DNA of 24,772 bases. Source: Chloroflexi bacterium UBA4736 (GTDB taxonomy: Bacteria > Chloroflexota > Dormibacteria > Dormibacterales > Dormibacteraceae). Location of the stretch: the NCBI GenBank assembly GCA_002404015.1, contig DHIW01000002.1, forward strand, positions 28,748 through 53,519, read 5' to 3'. The notes under the pieces were generated by a model, which worked only from the letters and a program-made list of their open reading frames with translations, made no database searches and was not told where the DNA came from. The position numbers were made by a program, and so were the translations under genes. Position 1 is the stretch's first letter; the number at the start of each line of letters is the position of its first letter. Shown here in pieces: positions 7,845 to 18,168 of the stretch.

Positions 7845-8929
7845 CGCTTGTAGATACCCACCTGCGAGACCACGTACTCCCTGGCCCAGCGGTCCGCATC
7901 CAGCACATCTTCCAGCATCGTTCCTGATCCCTTGAACGCCGAGAGGGCCGATTCCACTACGGACACGATGGACGAAAACCGGATGCTGCCCGCCTGGAAG
8001 GCGCTGACAGCCTCCTCGTTGGCGGCGTTCAGGACCGCCGGGTGGCCGCCCCCGGTCTGAGCCGCGCGGCGGGCCAGCTCGACGGCCGGGAAGCGCCGGT
8101 CGTCCAGCGGGTGCAGCTCCAGGCTGCCCAGGTCCTCGAAGGCCGTCGGGGGCACCACGCCCGGCAGCCGGTCGGGGTAGGCGAACGCCAGCCCGATGGG
8201 AAGCCGCATGTCGGGGTTGCCCAGCTGAGCCTTGGCCGAGCCATCTACGAACTCGACCAGGGAGTGGATGACGCTCTGGGGATGAACCACGACCCCGACC
8301 CGGTCGACCGGGAGCCGGAAGAGCTGGTGGGCCTCGATCAGCTCCAGTCCCTTGTTCATCAGGGTGGCGGAGTCGATCGTGACCTTGGGTCCCATCGACC
8401 AGCGCGGGTGCTGCAGCGCCTGTTCGACCGTGACCTCGTCGAGGTCGGTCTCCGGGAACGCCCAGAAGGGGCCGCCGGAGGCCGTCAGCAGCAGCCGGCG
8501 CACGCTGTCGTGGGACTCCCCCCACAGGCACTGCCAGATCGCGCTGTGCTCGGAGTCCACCGGCCGGATGGCGTCCGCGCCGGCGGTCCCCATGACCAGA
8601 TCGCCGGCCATGACGAGGACCTCCTTGGTGGCCAGGGCGACCTTCTTGTGCGCCTTCAGGGCGGCCAGCGTGGGACCCAGCGAGCGGGCTCCCGGGATCG
8701 CCACCAGGACGATGTCGACCTCGGGGTGGGTCACCAGCTCCACCACGCGGGCCTCGAAGTCGGGGTCCCCCGACCGGATCAGGTAACCCGCCTCGCGGTC
8801 GGGGACGCGGGTCCCAGTGACCAGGCCGAAGGCCTGAAACCGTTCCGGGTAGCGGTCGATCACGTCCAGCGCCTGGCGCCCGACCGAGCCGGTGGCGCCG
8901 AGGATCGCGATGTTCTGGCGGCGACTCAA
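7841..8929 (-). CDS. dxr: 1-deoxy-D-xylulose-5-phosphate reductoisomerase
   Basis: First committed step of the MEP pathway: NADPH-dependent conversion of DXP to MEP. 362 aa. Residues 10-17 (LGATGSVG) form the NADPH-binding Rossmann motif. The metal and catalytic residues are in PVDSEHSA (D125, E127), LTASGGPF, and ATLMNKGLELIEAHQLF (N192, K193, E196). The stretch VHPQSVIHSLVEFVDGS with PDMRLPI is also diagnostic. The substrate-proximal LANKEALV motif reads LATKEVLV here. The start is TTG at 8929-8927, overlapping the cdsA TGA in a TTGA junction, and the stop overlaps the rseP start. Confidence 0.97.
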   Translation of the reverse strand: MSRRQNIAILGATGSVGRQALDVIDRYPERFQAFGLVTGTRVPDREAGYLIRSGDPDFEARVVELVTHPEVDIVLVAIPGARSLGPTLAALKAHKKVALATKEVLVMAGDLVMGTAGADAIRPVDSEHSAIWQCLWGESHDSVRRLLLTASGGPFWAFPETDLDEVTVEQALQHPRWSMGPKVTIDSATLMNKGLELIEAHQLFRLPVDRVGVVVHPQSVIHSLVEFVDGSAKAQLGNPDMRLPIGLAFAYPDRLPGVVPPTAFEDLGSLELHPLDDRRFPAVELARRAAQTGGGHPAVLNAANEEAVSAFQAGSIRFSSIVSVVESALSAFKGSGTMLEDVLDADRWAREYVVSQVGIYKR

Positions 8930-9759
8930 TGGAGCAGGTGCAGGAACTGGGCGTAAAAGAAGACCACGATCGGTGGGAAGAGTACCGAGTCGATCCGGTC
9001 CAGCACACCCCCGTGGCCGGGGATCAGGTGGGAGGAGTCCTTGACGCCCGCGATCCGCTTCATCTGCGACTCCACCAGGTCGCCCAGCTCCGCGCTGACC
9101 CCGACCAGCACACCCAGGATGACGGCGTGGTACCAGGCCAGGGCGAGGACTCCGAACGCTCCCAGGACCATCACGGGGATGCAGAAGAGGACGCCCGCGA
9201 TCGCGCCCTCCACCGTCTTTTTAGGGCTGATCGCCTGGAAGAACGGGTGGCGGCCCAGCCGGGAGCCGACGAGCAGGGCGGCGGTGTCGCTCACGACCAC
9301 GGCGAAGAGGATGAACAGCACCCAGGCCAGGCTGTGGCCGTAGAGGAGCATGTAGAAGTTGAACGGCATCCCGATGTAGATCGCCCCGGAAAGGCCCATC
9401 GCCCAGCGCCCGAGGCCCTGGCGGCGGCCGGGCAGGAAGAGGAACGCACCCAGCCCGAAGACCAGCGCCACGGACAGCACGAGCTCGACCGGGACCGCCT
9501 TGAGCAGCGTGCCGCTGAAGGCGAAGAACCCGGCCAGGGGATAGATCAGCCAGCTGGGGGCTCGCGACCCCATGCGGTCGGACAGGTTGCGGAACTCCCA
9601 GATGGCCAGGGTGCCGATGACGAGCACCAGGACGTAGACGCCGGGCAGCCCCACATAGACCAGCCCGATGACGAGCAGCAGGATGGCGGAGCCGCTCAGG
9701 ATGCGGATCATCAGCGGGCTGGGCCGGTAGCCGGCGGCCGCTCGGGCACCCGTCGTCAT
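8926..9759 (-). CDS. cdsA: phosphatidate cytidylyltransferase (CDP-diacylglycerol synthase)
   Basis: Integral membrane enzyme making CDP-diacylglycerol from CTP and phosphatidic acid, the branch point for phospholipid synthesis. 277 aa with about eight hydrophobic segments. The C-terminal family signature is complete: SQMKRIAGVKDSSHLIPGHG followed by GVLDRIDS, including the Lys-Asp pair and the HGGxxDRxD core. The ATG at 9759 overlaps the uppS stop as ATGA; the stop overlaps the dxr TTG. The position next to uppS is typical. Confidence 0.96.
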   Translation of the reverse strand: MTTGARAAAGYRPSPLMIRILSGSAILLLVIGLVYVGLPGVYVLVLVIGTLAIWEFRNLSDRMGSRAPSWLIYPLAGFFAFSGTLLKAVPVELVLSVALVFGLGAFLFLPGRRQGLGRWAMGLSGAIYIGMPFNFYMLLYGHSLAWVLFILFAVVVSDTAALLVGSRLGRHPFFQAISPKKTVEGAIAGVLFCIPVMVLGAFGVLALAWYHAVILGVLVGVSAELGDLVESQMKRIAGVKDSSHLIPGHGGVLDRIDSVLFPPIVVFFYAQFLHLLH

Positions 9760-10580
9760 CGCGCGGCCGGCTCCTCCAACGGGCGGCCGCCGAAGCGCCG
9801 GACCCGGCCCTGGTAGTCCACGATCGCCTCCTGGAGGTGGGGCACGTCGAAGTCAGGCCAGAGGGTCTCCGTCACATAGATCTCCGAATAGGCCGACTGC
9901 CAGAGGAGGAAGTTGCTCAGGCGCCTCTCGCCCGCCGTCCTGATGATCAGGTCGGGGTCGGGCAGGTCGGGATGGTACAGACGGGCGGCGACGGCGGCCT
10001 CGTCCACCTGCTCGGCGGGTAAGCCCTCCGCCAGCAGACGGCGCACCGCGTCAACCACCTCAGCCCGGCCCCCGTAGTTGAGACAGACGTTGAGGGTGCC
10101 GTTGCGGTTCCCGGCCGTCTTCTGCTCGGCATCATCGATCCGCTGTTGCATCCGCCTCGAGAGCTCCCCGCGGCGGCCGCTGACGATGATCCGGATGCCC
10201 CGCTCGTGGATCTCGGCGAACTCCCGTTCCAGGGTCTCGTGGAAGAGACGCATCAGGGCCGTCACCTCGGCCCGGGGCCTGGTCCAGTTCTCCGTCGAGA
10301 AGGCGTAGACGCTGAGCACGTCGATGCCGAGGTCCTCGCAGCCGTACATGACGCGCTTGATGGCGCGCACCCCCGCCCGGTGCCCAAACGTATGGGGTCG
10401 ATTCCTTCCTCGGGCCCAGCGCCCGTTCCCATCCATGATGATTGCGACATGCCTCGGCACGTTGTCTGACGGGAACCCTGAAGTGTTCCCCCCAGTACCC
10501 CCTTCCCCTTGATTCACCACGTCTTGCGGCGCTTGGATCACGGACTCAAACGCGGCAGCGGAGCCGCCGCTGGGAACCAT
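9756..10580 (-). CDS. uppS: isoprenyl transferase / undecaprenyl diphosphate synthase
   Basis: Makes the C55 (or a shorter cis-prenyl) carrier lipid for peptidoglycan and other envelope glycans from FPP and IPP. 274 aa from the ATG at 10580. Signatures: HVAIIMDGNGRWA with catalytic D50, GHRAG, SVYAFSTENW, NYGGRAEV and the C-terminal RTAGERRLSNFLLWQSAYSE. About 40 residues rich in Gly and Ser precede the conserved core, longer than usual, so the true start may lie downstream, for example the GTG that encodes V41. A 26-bp gap separates it from frr, the only sizeable gap in the operon. Product chain length cannot be read from sequence. Confidence 0.95.
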   Translation of the reverse strand: MVPSGGSAAAFESVIQAPQDVVNQGEGGTGGNTSGFPSDNVPRHVAIIMDGNGRWARGRNRPHTFGHRAGVRAIKRVMYGCEDLGIDVLSVYAFSTENWTRPRAEVTALMRLFHETLEREFAEIHERGIRIIVSGRRGELSRRMQQRIDDAEQKTAGNRNGTLNVCLNYGGRAEVVDAVRRLLAEGLPAEQVDEAAVAARLYHPDLPDPDLIIRTAGERRLSNFLLWQSAYSEIYVTETLWPDFDVPHLQEAIVDYQGRVRRFGGRPLEEPAAR

Positions 10581-10606
10581 GTCTCTATTTACCTACGTGG
10601 AGGAGG

Positions 10607-12517
<1,911 letters not shown>

Positions 12518-12518
<1 letters not shown>

Positions 12519-13363
12519 TAGCGAACCTCCTCGTCGTCGGCCCGGCCCAGGAAGTCCTCCTCCGATATGTTGGGCAGGTAGTCCTCCTCGTCCTCCAGGT
12601 ACTCCTCCAGCAGCTCGTAGCGGGGGGTCTCCAGGAAGTCGCGCTCCTCCATCGACGGCAGCTGCTCGCCGCGCTCGATGGCCTGTTGGCGGCCGTCCAG
12701 GCAGGCGTCCGCCATCTTGCCCGTCAGCAGCTTCACGGCCCGGATGGCGTCGTCGTTGCCGGGGATAACGTACTGGATGAGGTCGGGGTCGCAGTTGCTG
12801 TCCGTGATGGCGACCACCGGGATCTTCAGGCGGTTGGCCTCTGTGACGGCGATGTGCTCCTTGCGCGGGTCCACCACATACACGGCGCCCGGCAGCCGCT
12901 TCATGTCGGCGATGCCGTCGAAGTGGTACATGAGCCGGTCCAGCTCGTCGGTCAGGCGCTTGGCGTCCTTCTTGGGCAGCTGCTCGAACTGGCCCGACTG
13001 CTGCATCTTGCGCAGCTCCTGGAGCCGGTCGATGCGCTTCTTGACGGTCGAGAAGTTGGTCAGCATGCCGCCCATCCAGCGCCGGTTCACGAAGAACATG
13101 CCGCTCCGCGCGGCCTCGGTCTGGATGGTCTCCTGGGCCTGCTTCTTGGTGCCCACGAACAGGACCGGCCGGCCGCTGGCGGCCACGTTGCGGACGAACT
13201 CCCAGGCGTCGTCCAGGAGCTTGACCGTCTTCTGGAGATCGATGATGTGGATTCCGTTGCGGGCCGTGAAGATGTAGGGCCGCATCTTGGGGTTCCAGCG
13301 GCTGGTCTGGTGCCCGAAATGGACCCCGGCCTCCAGCAGCTGCTTGAGCGTCACCTGTGACAC
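12518..13363 (-). CDS. rpsB: small ribosomal subunit protein S2
   Basis: Structural protein of the 30S subunit. 281 aa, slightly long for the family because of a strongly acidic C-terminal tail of about 40 residues ([11 protein letters not shown] and DEEVR). The conserved core includes [36 protein letters not shown] and [14 protein letters not shown]. The GTG start is preceded by a strong Shine-Dalgarno (13379-13370). It is the first gene of the nine-gene minus-strand operon. Confidence 0.98.
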
Positions 13364-13369
13364 GTGTCG

Positions 13370-13379
13370 TTACCTCCCT
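13370..13379 (-). promoter_or_regulatory. strong Shine-Dalgarno of rpsB
   Basis: The mRNA reads AGGGAGGTAA, with about 9 nt between the GGGAGG core and the GTG at 13363. It fixes the non-ATG start of rpsB. Confidence 0.8.
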
Positions 13380-13476
13380 GTTGTTGCCTCCGCCCGGCGA
13401 GCCGCCTCCCGGTGTCGAGAGGACAGGGGTGTCCGCGTCGGGCGTGTGTACTCAGTCGCGAGGACTGGCGTAAGCC

Positions 13477-13503
13477 ATTCTACCGAGATGCGGGAGTGGT
13501 CAA
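13477..13503 (-). promoter_or_regulatory. putative sigma-70-type promoter of the rpsB operon
   Basis: On the minus strand, TTGACC (13503-13498) and TAGAAT (13482-13477) are separated by 15 bp, each matching consensus in five of six positions. The spacer is shorter than ideal. Transcription would start near 13470, giving a leader of about 105 nt before rpsB. The promoter overlaps the first codons of the divergent phosphotransferase gene (ATG 13488), so the two transcripts should interfere. The leader contains a small GGACA/TGTCC hairpin; I see no recognised ribosomal-protein binding structure. Confidence 0.5.
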
Positions 13504-14324
13504 CCGTGCAGCCGCTGGCCGGGCGCGGGATCTCCAACCGGCTGTTTCTGGTCGAGGCGGACGGGGAGCGCTTCGTCCTCCGCCGCCACGAGCGCTGGCC
13601 CTACGCCGAGAGCGGGCGCTCGCTGGCGGCGCTCGAGGCGGAGGTGCACGCCCGCGTCATCGCGGCCGGCGTGCCGGCCCCGCGGGTCATCGCCCAGGAG
13701 CTGGGAGCGGTTCTGCTCGAGTACCTGGAGGGGGAGACGCTGGCCGAGGTCGAGGAGCGCGAAGGCGAGCCGGCCGTGGCCGGCGTCTGGCGCGCGGCGG
13801 GAGTCGCGCTGGCGACTGTGCACGCCCTGCCGGAGAGCGGTTGCAGCCCGAGCTGGGCGGCGGCCGAGATCCTCGAAAACGCGCGCCGGCTCGGCGATCG
13901 AGGCGCCATCTCGGCGGGCCTGCGGGCGTGGCTGGAAGCCGGAGCGCCGGCCCTCGCCGCCTCCCTGCAGGCGCGCCCCTGCCGGCTGCTGCACGGGGAC
14001 CCCCACCCGAGCAACGTGCTGGTGCGCCGATCTGGTTCCGACTGGATTCTGGCCGCCTGGCTGGACTGGGAAGCCTCGCGGCCGGGCGACCCGGCCTGGG
14101 ACCTGGCCCGGCTGGAGCTGGGCCGGCGCGCCGAAGGACTGGCGGTGCCCAGCGAGTTCTACGACGGCTACGGCGCCAGGCTCGATCCCGAGCTGCTCGA
14201 TTCCTACGAGCTGGTGTTCCAGCTCCGGCTGGCCAGGCGAAAGCTGCACCCCCGGGTCCGCTTCCTGAGCCAGGCCGCCGACCGCTACCTCAAGGGCTTG
14301 GAAGCGGCCCAGGCGACGGGTTAA
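13488..14324 (+). CDS. APH-family phosphotransferase
   Basis: Protein-kinase-like fold enzyme of the aminoglycoside/choline/homoserine phosphotransferase superfamily, 278 aa. The Brenner motif LLHGDPHPSNVL supplies catalytic D171 and N176, followed by the metal-binding aspartate in AAWLDWEASRPGDPAWDLA (D193). The N-lobe has the lysine region degenerate (ERFVLRRHERWPY). Substrate is unknown; resistance should not be assumed, since most chromosomal members are metabolic. I chose the ATG at 13488 because longer forms would run through the rpsB promoter and leader. No Shine-Dalgarno is visible. The hydrolase gene follows after 10 bp, so the two are probably co-transcribed. Confidence 0.85.
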   Translation: MREWSTVQPLAGRGISNRLFLVEADGERFVLRRHERWPYAESGRSLAALEAEVHARVIAAGVPAPRVIAQELGAVLLEYLEGETLAEVEEREGEPAVAGVWRAAGVALATVHALPESGCSPSWAAAEILENARRLGDRGAISAGLRAWLEAGAPALAASLQARPCRLLHGDPHPSNVLVRRSGSDWILAAWLDWEASRPGDPAWDLARLELGRRAEGLAVPSEFYDGYGARLDPELLDSYELVFQLRLARRKLHPRVRFLSQAADRYLKGLEAAQATG

Positions 14325-14334
14325 CCTCGGCTCG

Positions 14335-14967
14335 ATGTTCGTGGCCGGGATACCGGAGAACAGGTTCTTCACCAACTCCTACGTGGTCGCCGACGAGACC
14401 TCCGGGGACGCCGCCATCGTGGACGCCAACGGCGTGCCGGAATCCGTCATCGAGCTGGTCCGGGAGCGCGGCTTCAGCGTGCGGGCGATCCTCTTGACCC
14501 ACGCCGACGGCGACCACCTGCTTGGGCTGGAGCGCCTTCGCGAGGAGTTCCCGGTCCCGGTCGCGGTGCACCCCGCCGAGCGCGGCGTGCTCACGGACGG
14601 CCGCCACCTGCGCGATCCCGAGGAGGGCAGCCCCGAGCTGCGCGCGATGCTCCCGACGCTACGTTTGGCGGGCGTCGACGACCTCGCGGAGGGCCGCGCC
14701 TACCGGGCCGGCTCGCTCACGTTCGATGTGCTGCACCTGCCCGGACACAGCCCGGGCTGCGTGGCCCTGTGGTCAGAGGACTGCATTTTCGCGGGCGACG
14801 TGCTGATCGCGTACGGAGGCGCCAAGACGGCCTTCCACAACGGCTCCGAGGAGGCGCAGCAGGCCTCGCTGGACCGGGTCAGGAAGCTGCCCGCCGCGAC
14901 CCGCCTCTTCCCCGGTCACGGGCCGATCACGACGGTGGGCGCCTGGCGGGCGGCCTTTCCTGGCTAG
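14335..14967 (+). CDS. metallo-beta-lactamase-fold hydrolase (glyoxalase II-like)
   Basis: A 210-aa MBL-fold protein with the metal ligands in order: THADGDH (H56, D58, D60, H61), LPGHSPG (H138), FAGDVL (D155) and FPGHGP (H195). The first motif is HxDxDH where the common form is HxHxDH; Asp at that position is known in some MBL branches, so activity is likely but metal use may differ. Length and the GHSPGCVALW/FPGHG pattern fit the hydroxyacylglutathione hydrolase-like group. Substrate unknown. It follows the phosphotransferase by 10 bp. Its TAG stop overlaps the convergent topA stop in a CTAG palindrome. Confidence 0.88.
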   Translation: MFVAGIPENRFFTNSYVVADETSGDAAIVDANGVPESVIELVRERGFSVRAILLTHADGDHLLGLERLREEFPVPVAVHPAERGVLTDGRHLRDPEEGSPELRAMLPTLRLAGVDDLAEGRAYRAGSLTFDVLHLPGHSPGCVALWSEDCIFAGDVLIAYGGAKTAFHNGSEEAQQASLDRVRKLPAATRLFPGHGPITTVGAWRAAFPG

Positions 14968-17261
14968 ACGGTTGCCTTCTGACGTCCGCGCGGACCGCCG
15001 CCGGTGCGTTGGGGGCCCTTGCAGCGCGGGTAGTCCGAGCAGGACTTGAACATGCCGTAGCGGCCTTGCCGCTCGACCATGGGCTTGCCGCAGATCGGGC
15101 ATTTCTCGTCCAGGAGCTTGGCCTCGGCCCGCGGCTTGCCGTCCTTTGTCTTGTTGGCGCGGTATTTGCAGTCGGGGTAGCGGCTGCAGGCCAGGAAGGG
15201 TCCGTAGCGGCCCTGGCGCTCCAGCAGCTCGCCCTCGCCGCAGTCGGGGCACTTCTGGCCGGTCGGCTTGGCCTCCGACTGCGTCTGGTCTTTCCGGATG
15301 TACTTGCAGTCGGGATAGCCGGAGCAGCCGACGAACTCGCCGTAGCGGCCGCGGCGGACCTGCAGCGGCTTGCCGCACTCTGGGCAGGTCTCCTCGAGAA
15401 GGGCCGGCTTGGGCGCCTCGCCGCCTGGCAGGACGGCCTGCCGGAAGCGGCACTGGGGGTAGCGCGAGCAGCCCTTGAAGGTGCCGTAGCGGCTGGCCTT
15501 GAGAAGCAGGTGGCCCTCGTTGCACTCGGGGCAGATCTCCCCGGTGTCTGAGGGCATCGCCAGCTCTGCCGCGCTCAGCATCTTCTCGAGCGGCTGGTAG
15601 AAGTCGCCCACGACGGGCACCCACTCGATTCGGCCCTGCTCGACGTCGTCCAGGCGCTCCTCCATCGCGGCGGTGTACTTGTCGTCGACGATCGACCCGA
15701 AGTGGTCGACCATGATCTTGTTGACCGACTCGCCGAGCAGGGTCGGGTGCAGCCGCCGCTCTCGCTGCTCGACGTACTTGTGGTCCTGGATGGTCGCCAC
15801 GATGCTGGCGTAGGTCGAGGGCCGGCCGATGCCGCGCTTTTCGAGCTCGTTGATCAGCGTCGCCTCCGAGTAGCGCGGCGGCGGCTGCGTGAAGTGCTGC
15901 TCGGGCTCGAGGCCGTGGAAGCGGAGGCCCTCGCCCTCGGCCAGCTCCGGCAGCTGCTCCTCGTCCTTATCGTCGCGCTCCCAGACCCGGTAGAAGCCGT
16001 CGAAGGTGAGGACCGAGCCACCGGCCCGCAGGCCGAAGGGCCCGGCTTCGATCTCGGCCTGGGTCTGGGCGTAGACGGCGGCCGCCATGCGGCTCGCCAC
16101 GAAGCGCCGCCAGATCATCTCGTAGAGCCGGAACTGGTCGGCCGAGAGGTGCTGCCGGATGTCCTCGGGCCGGCGGCCCGGCTCGGTCGGGCGGATCGCC
16201 TCGTGGGCCTCCTGGGCGCCGGGTCGTGCCTTCTCCTGGCGGGGCCGGCCCAGGTAGCGCTCGCCGAGCGCTTTCGAGATCCACGACTTGACCTTGCCCT
16301 CGGCCTCCGAGGAGATGCGGGTCGAGTCGGTGCGCATGTATGTGATGAGGCCGGTGGAGCCCGCGGCGCCTAGCTCGATCCCCTCGTACAGGTCCTGGGC
16401 CAGCCGCATCGTCCGCTTCGGCGAGAAGCGCAGGCGGCTGGAGGCGTCCTGCTGGAGCGTGGATGTGATGTAGGGAGGCGGCGCGGTCTTGGTGCGCTGC
16501 TTGCGCTCGACGGTCGCGACCCGGTAGTCGGCGCCCTCCAGCTGGGCGATGGCCGCCTGGGCCTCCGCCTCCGTCTTGAGATCGAGCCTCTCGTCGCCCG
16601 CCAGGCGGCGCAGAAGCCGCGCCTTGAAGGTCTGGCCGCCTTCCTGCTTGGACAGGATGGCGTCGACCGTCCATGACTCGTCGGTCGTGAACGCCCGGAT
16701 CTCCAGCTCGCGGTCGACCACCAGCCGGAGCGCGACCGACTGGACCCGGCCGGCGCCGATCCCCTTCTGGACCTTGCTCCAGAGGAAGGGGCTCAGCCGG
16801 TAGCCGACGAGGCGATCCACCACCCGGCGGGCCTGCTGGGCGTTCACCAGCCGCATATCGATGTCGCGCGGATGCTCGAGGGCCCGCTGGACCGCCTCCT
16901 TGGTGATCTCGTGAAACTCGATCCGTCGGGGGGTGCGCAGGTTGAGGACCTCGGCCAGGTGCCAGGCGATCGCCTCGCCCTCGCGGTCGGGGTCGGAGGC
17001 CAAGATGACCTCGGTGTCCTTGCCCAGCGCCCGCCGCAGGTCGCTGATCGTCTGTTTGCGGCTCTCGACGACCTCGTAGCGCGGCTTGAAATCGGCGTCC
17101 ACGTCGACGGCGAGCTCCCGCTCGGGAAGGTCGCGGACGTGGCCCATCGAGGCGCGGACGTCGAAGCGATTGCCCAAGAACCGCTTGAGAGTCCTCGCCT
17201 TCGCAGGCGACTCGACGATGATCAGACCTTCAGCCACAGCCTTCTTCTTACCCAGGGTCAC
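14964..17261 (-). CDS. topA: DNA topoisomerase I (type IA)
   Basis: Relaxes negative supercoils by single-strand passage. 765 aa. The TOPRIM domain (about 11-125) contains LIIVESPAKA and SDPDREGEAIAW (D90, D92). The catalytic tyrosine is Y308 in GLITYMRTDSTR. Four C-terminal zinc-ribbon repeats follow, each CPxC-X(n)-RYGxF-X(2)-CSxYPxC, from about residue 580 to 755. A short basic tail ends the protein. The start is GTG at 17261-17259, 14 nt inside dprA; a second in-frame GTG at 17237 lies after the dprA stop and is an alternative. It is co-directional with dprA and comM, a common topA-dprA arrangement. Confidence 0.97.
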   Translation of the reverse strand: MTLGKKKAVAEGLIIVESPAKARTLKRFLGNRFDVRASMGHVRDLPERELAVDVDADFKPRYEVVESRKQTISDLRRALGKDTEVILASDPDREGEAIAWHLAEVLNLRTPRRIEFHEITKEAVQRALEHPRDIDMRLVNAQQARRVVDRLVGYRLSPFLWSKVQKGIGAGRVQSVALRLVVDRELEIRAFTTDESWTVDAILSKQEGGQTFKARLLRRLAGDERLDLKTEAEAQAAIAQLEGADYRVATVERKQRTKTAPPPYITSTLQQDASSRLRFSPKRTMRLAQDLYEGIELGAAGSTGLITYMRTDSTRISSEAEGKVKSWISKALGERYLGRPRQEKARPGAQEAHEAIRPTEPGRRPEDIRQHLSADQFRLYEMIWRRFVASRMAAAVYAQTQAEIEAGPFGLRAGGSVLTFDGFYRVWERDDKDEEQLPELAEGEGLRFHGLEPEQHFTQPPPRYSEATLINELEKRGIGRPSTYASIVATIQDHKYVEQRERRLHPTLLGESVNKIMVDHFGSIVDDKYTAAMEERLDDVEQGRIEWVPVVGDFYQPLEKMLSAAELAMPSDTGEICPECNEGHLLLKASRYGTFKGCSRYPQCRFRQAVLPGGEAPKPALLEETCPECGKPLQVRRGRYGEFVGCSGYPDCKYIRKDQTQSEAKPTGQKCPDCGEGELLERQGRYGPFLACSRYPDCKYRANKTKDGKPRAEAKLLDEKCPICGKPMVERQGRYGMFKSCSDYPRCKGPQRTGGGPRGRQKATV

Positions 17262-18168
17262 CCCGGGTTGTTCCCGCGAGACGGGTCACTCTAACGTAAC
17301 CAGCCCCCGATCGCCGAACCTCCCCGTCCAATTCGAGGCGCGTCAGGCGGGCCAGCAATTCCGAGAACGGCAACCCCAGCTTCGCTGAGAGCTCGGCAGC
17401 GCTCAGGGGCAGCACGTCGGACAGGTGGACCACAATCGCGTCACGCCCCTCGGCCCGGGTCGCCCGCAGCCGGTCGGGGGGTCGGAGGGGGTCGTCCAGG
17501 ACCGAGGTGAGGGTCCCCAGCTCGGCCAGCACGTCGCGCGCGTTCTGGACCAGGCCGGCGCCGTCACGCAGCAGTTGGTGGCAGCCCACGCTCTGGTGCG
17601 AGAAGACACTGCCAGGGACCGCCATCACGGGCTTGTCCATCGCCAGGGCCGCCTCGGCCGTGATCAGGGCCCCTGAGCCCTCCCCCGCCTCAACCACGAC
17701 GACCAGGTCCGAGAGGGCCGACATCGTCCAGTTCCGGCGCGGGAAGTTGGGACGCTGGGGCAGGGTGCCGTCAGCGAACTGGCTGACCAGGGCGCCGCCG
17801 GCGCCGATGATCCGCGCGGCCAGGTCGGCGTGCGAGCGGGGGTAGACCATGTCGACGCCGGTACCCATCACCGCGATCGTGCAGCCGCCCTCCCGGAGGG
17901 CGCCCTCGTGGGCCCGGGCGTCGATGCCCAGCGCCAGTCCGCTGACAACGACGACGCCGGCCCGGGCGAGGTCGCCCGCCAGCCGCTCGGCGACAGCTTC
18001 GCCGTAGGGCGTGGGCTTCCGCGAGCCCACGACCGCGACCCGGGGGCCGTCCGGCGGCGGCCAGAGGCCCCGGGTCCGCAGCTCAGGCGGCGCGTTCGAA
18101 GAGCCGATAGCCGAGCGCCTCCAGGACGTGCTCTTCGGCCACCCGTTCCTGGCCGGCGAGGTCGGCAA
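17248..18168 (-). CDS. dprA: DNA-processing protein DprA, lacking the N-terminal SAM/HhH domain
   Basis: Loads RecA on incoming single-stranded DNA during natural transformation. The Rossmann-like core begins at about residue 42 (PRVAVVGSRKPTPYG) and continues with VVVSGLALGIDARAHEGAL, GTGVDMVYPRSHADL, RPNFPRRNWTMSALSD, EAGEGSGALITAEAALA and PGSVFSHQSVGC. A C-terminal winged helix (LSAAELSAKLGLPFSELLARLTRLELDGEV) is present. The usual N-terminal domain of about 80-100 residues is missing: upstream codons in this frame are comM read in another frame. The start is uncertain. TTG 18168 gives 306 aa with about 30 improbable leading residues; the conserved part begins near 18080 with no good ATG/GTG there. 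Either this is a minimal DprA or its 5' part was lost. Confidence 0.85.
   Translation of the reverse strand: MPTSPARNGWPKSTSWRRSAIGSSNAPPELRTRGLWPPPDGPRVAVVGSRKPTPYGEAVAERLAGDLARAGVVVVSGLALGIDARAHEGALREGGCTIAVMGTGVDMVYPRSHADLAARIIGAGGALVSQFADGTLPQRPNFPRRNWTMSALSDLVVVVEAGEGSGALITAEAALAMDKPVMAVPGSVFSHQSVGCHQLLRDGAGLVQNARDVLAELGTLTSVLDDPLRPPDRLRATRAEGRDAIVVHLSDVLPLSAAELSAKLGLPFSELLARLTRLELDGEVRRSGAGYVRVTRLAGTTRGDPG

Noticed and set aside
3817..7853. Long plus-strand frames opposite proS, ispG and rseP
   Set aside because: They are shadows of well-identified minus-strand genes and show no recognisable domain.
7844..9008. In-frame extension of rseP to a 742-residue protein
   Set aside because: The extra part is dxr read in another frame; the GTG overlapping the dxr stop gives a normal-length protease.
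13287..13487. N-terminal extension of the phosphotransferase upstream of ATG 13488
   Set aside because: The extension would run through the rpsB start, leader and promoter and shows no family similarity.
14335..14967. MBL protein inactivated by loss of a zinc-binding histidine
   Set aside because: HxDxDH occurs in active branches of the superfamily and all other ligands are present, so loss of activity cannot be claimed.
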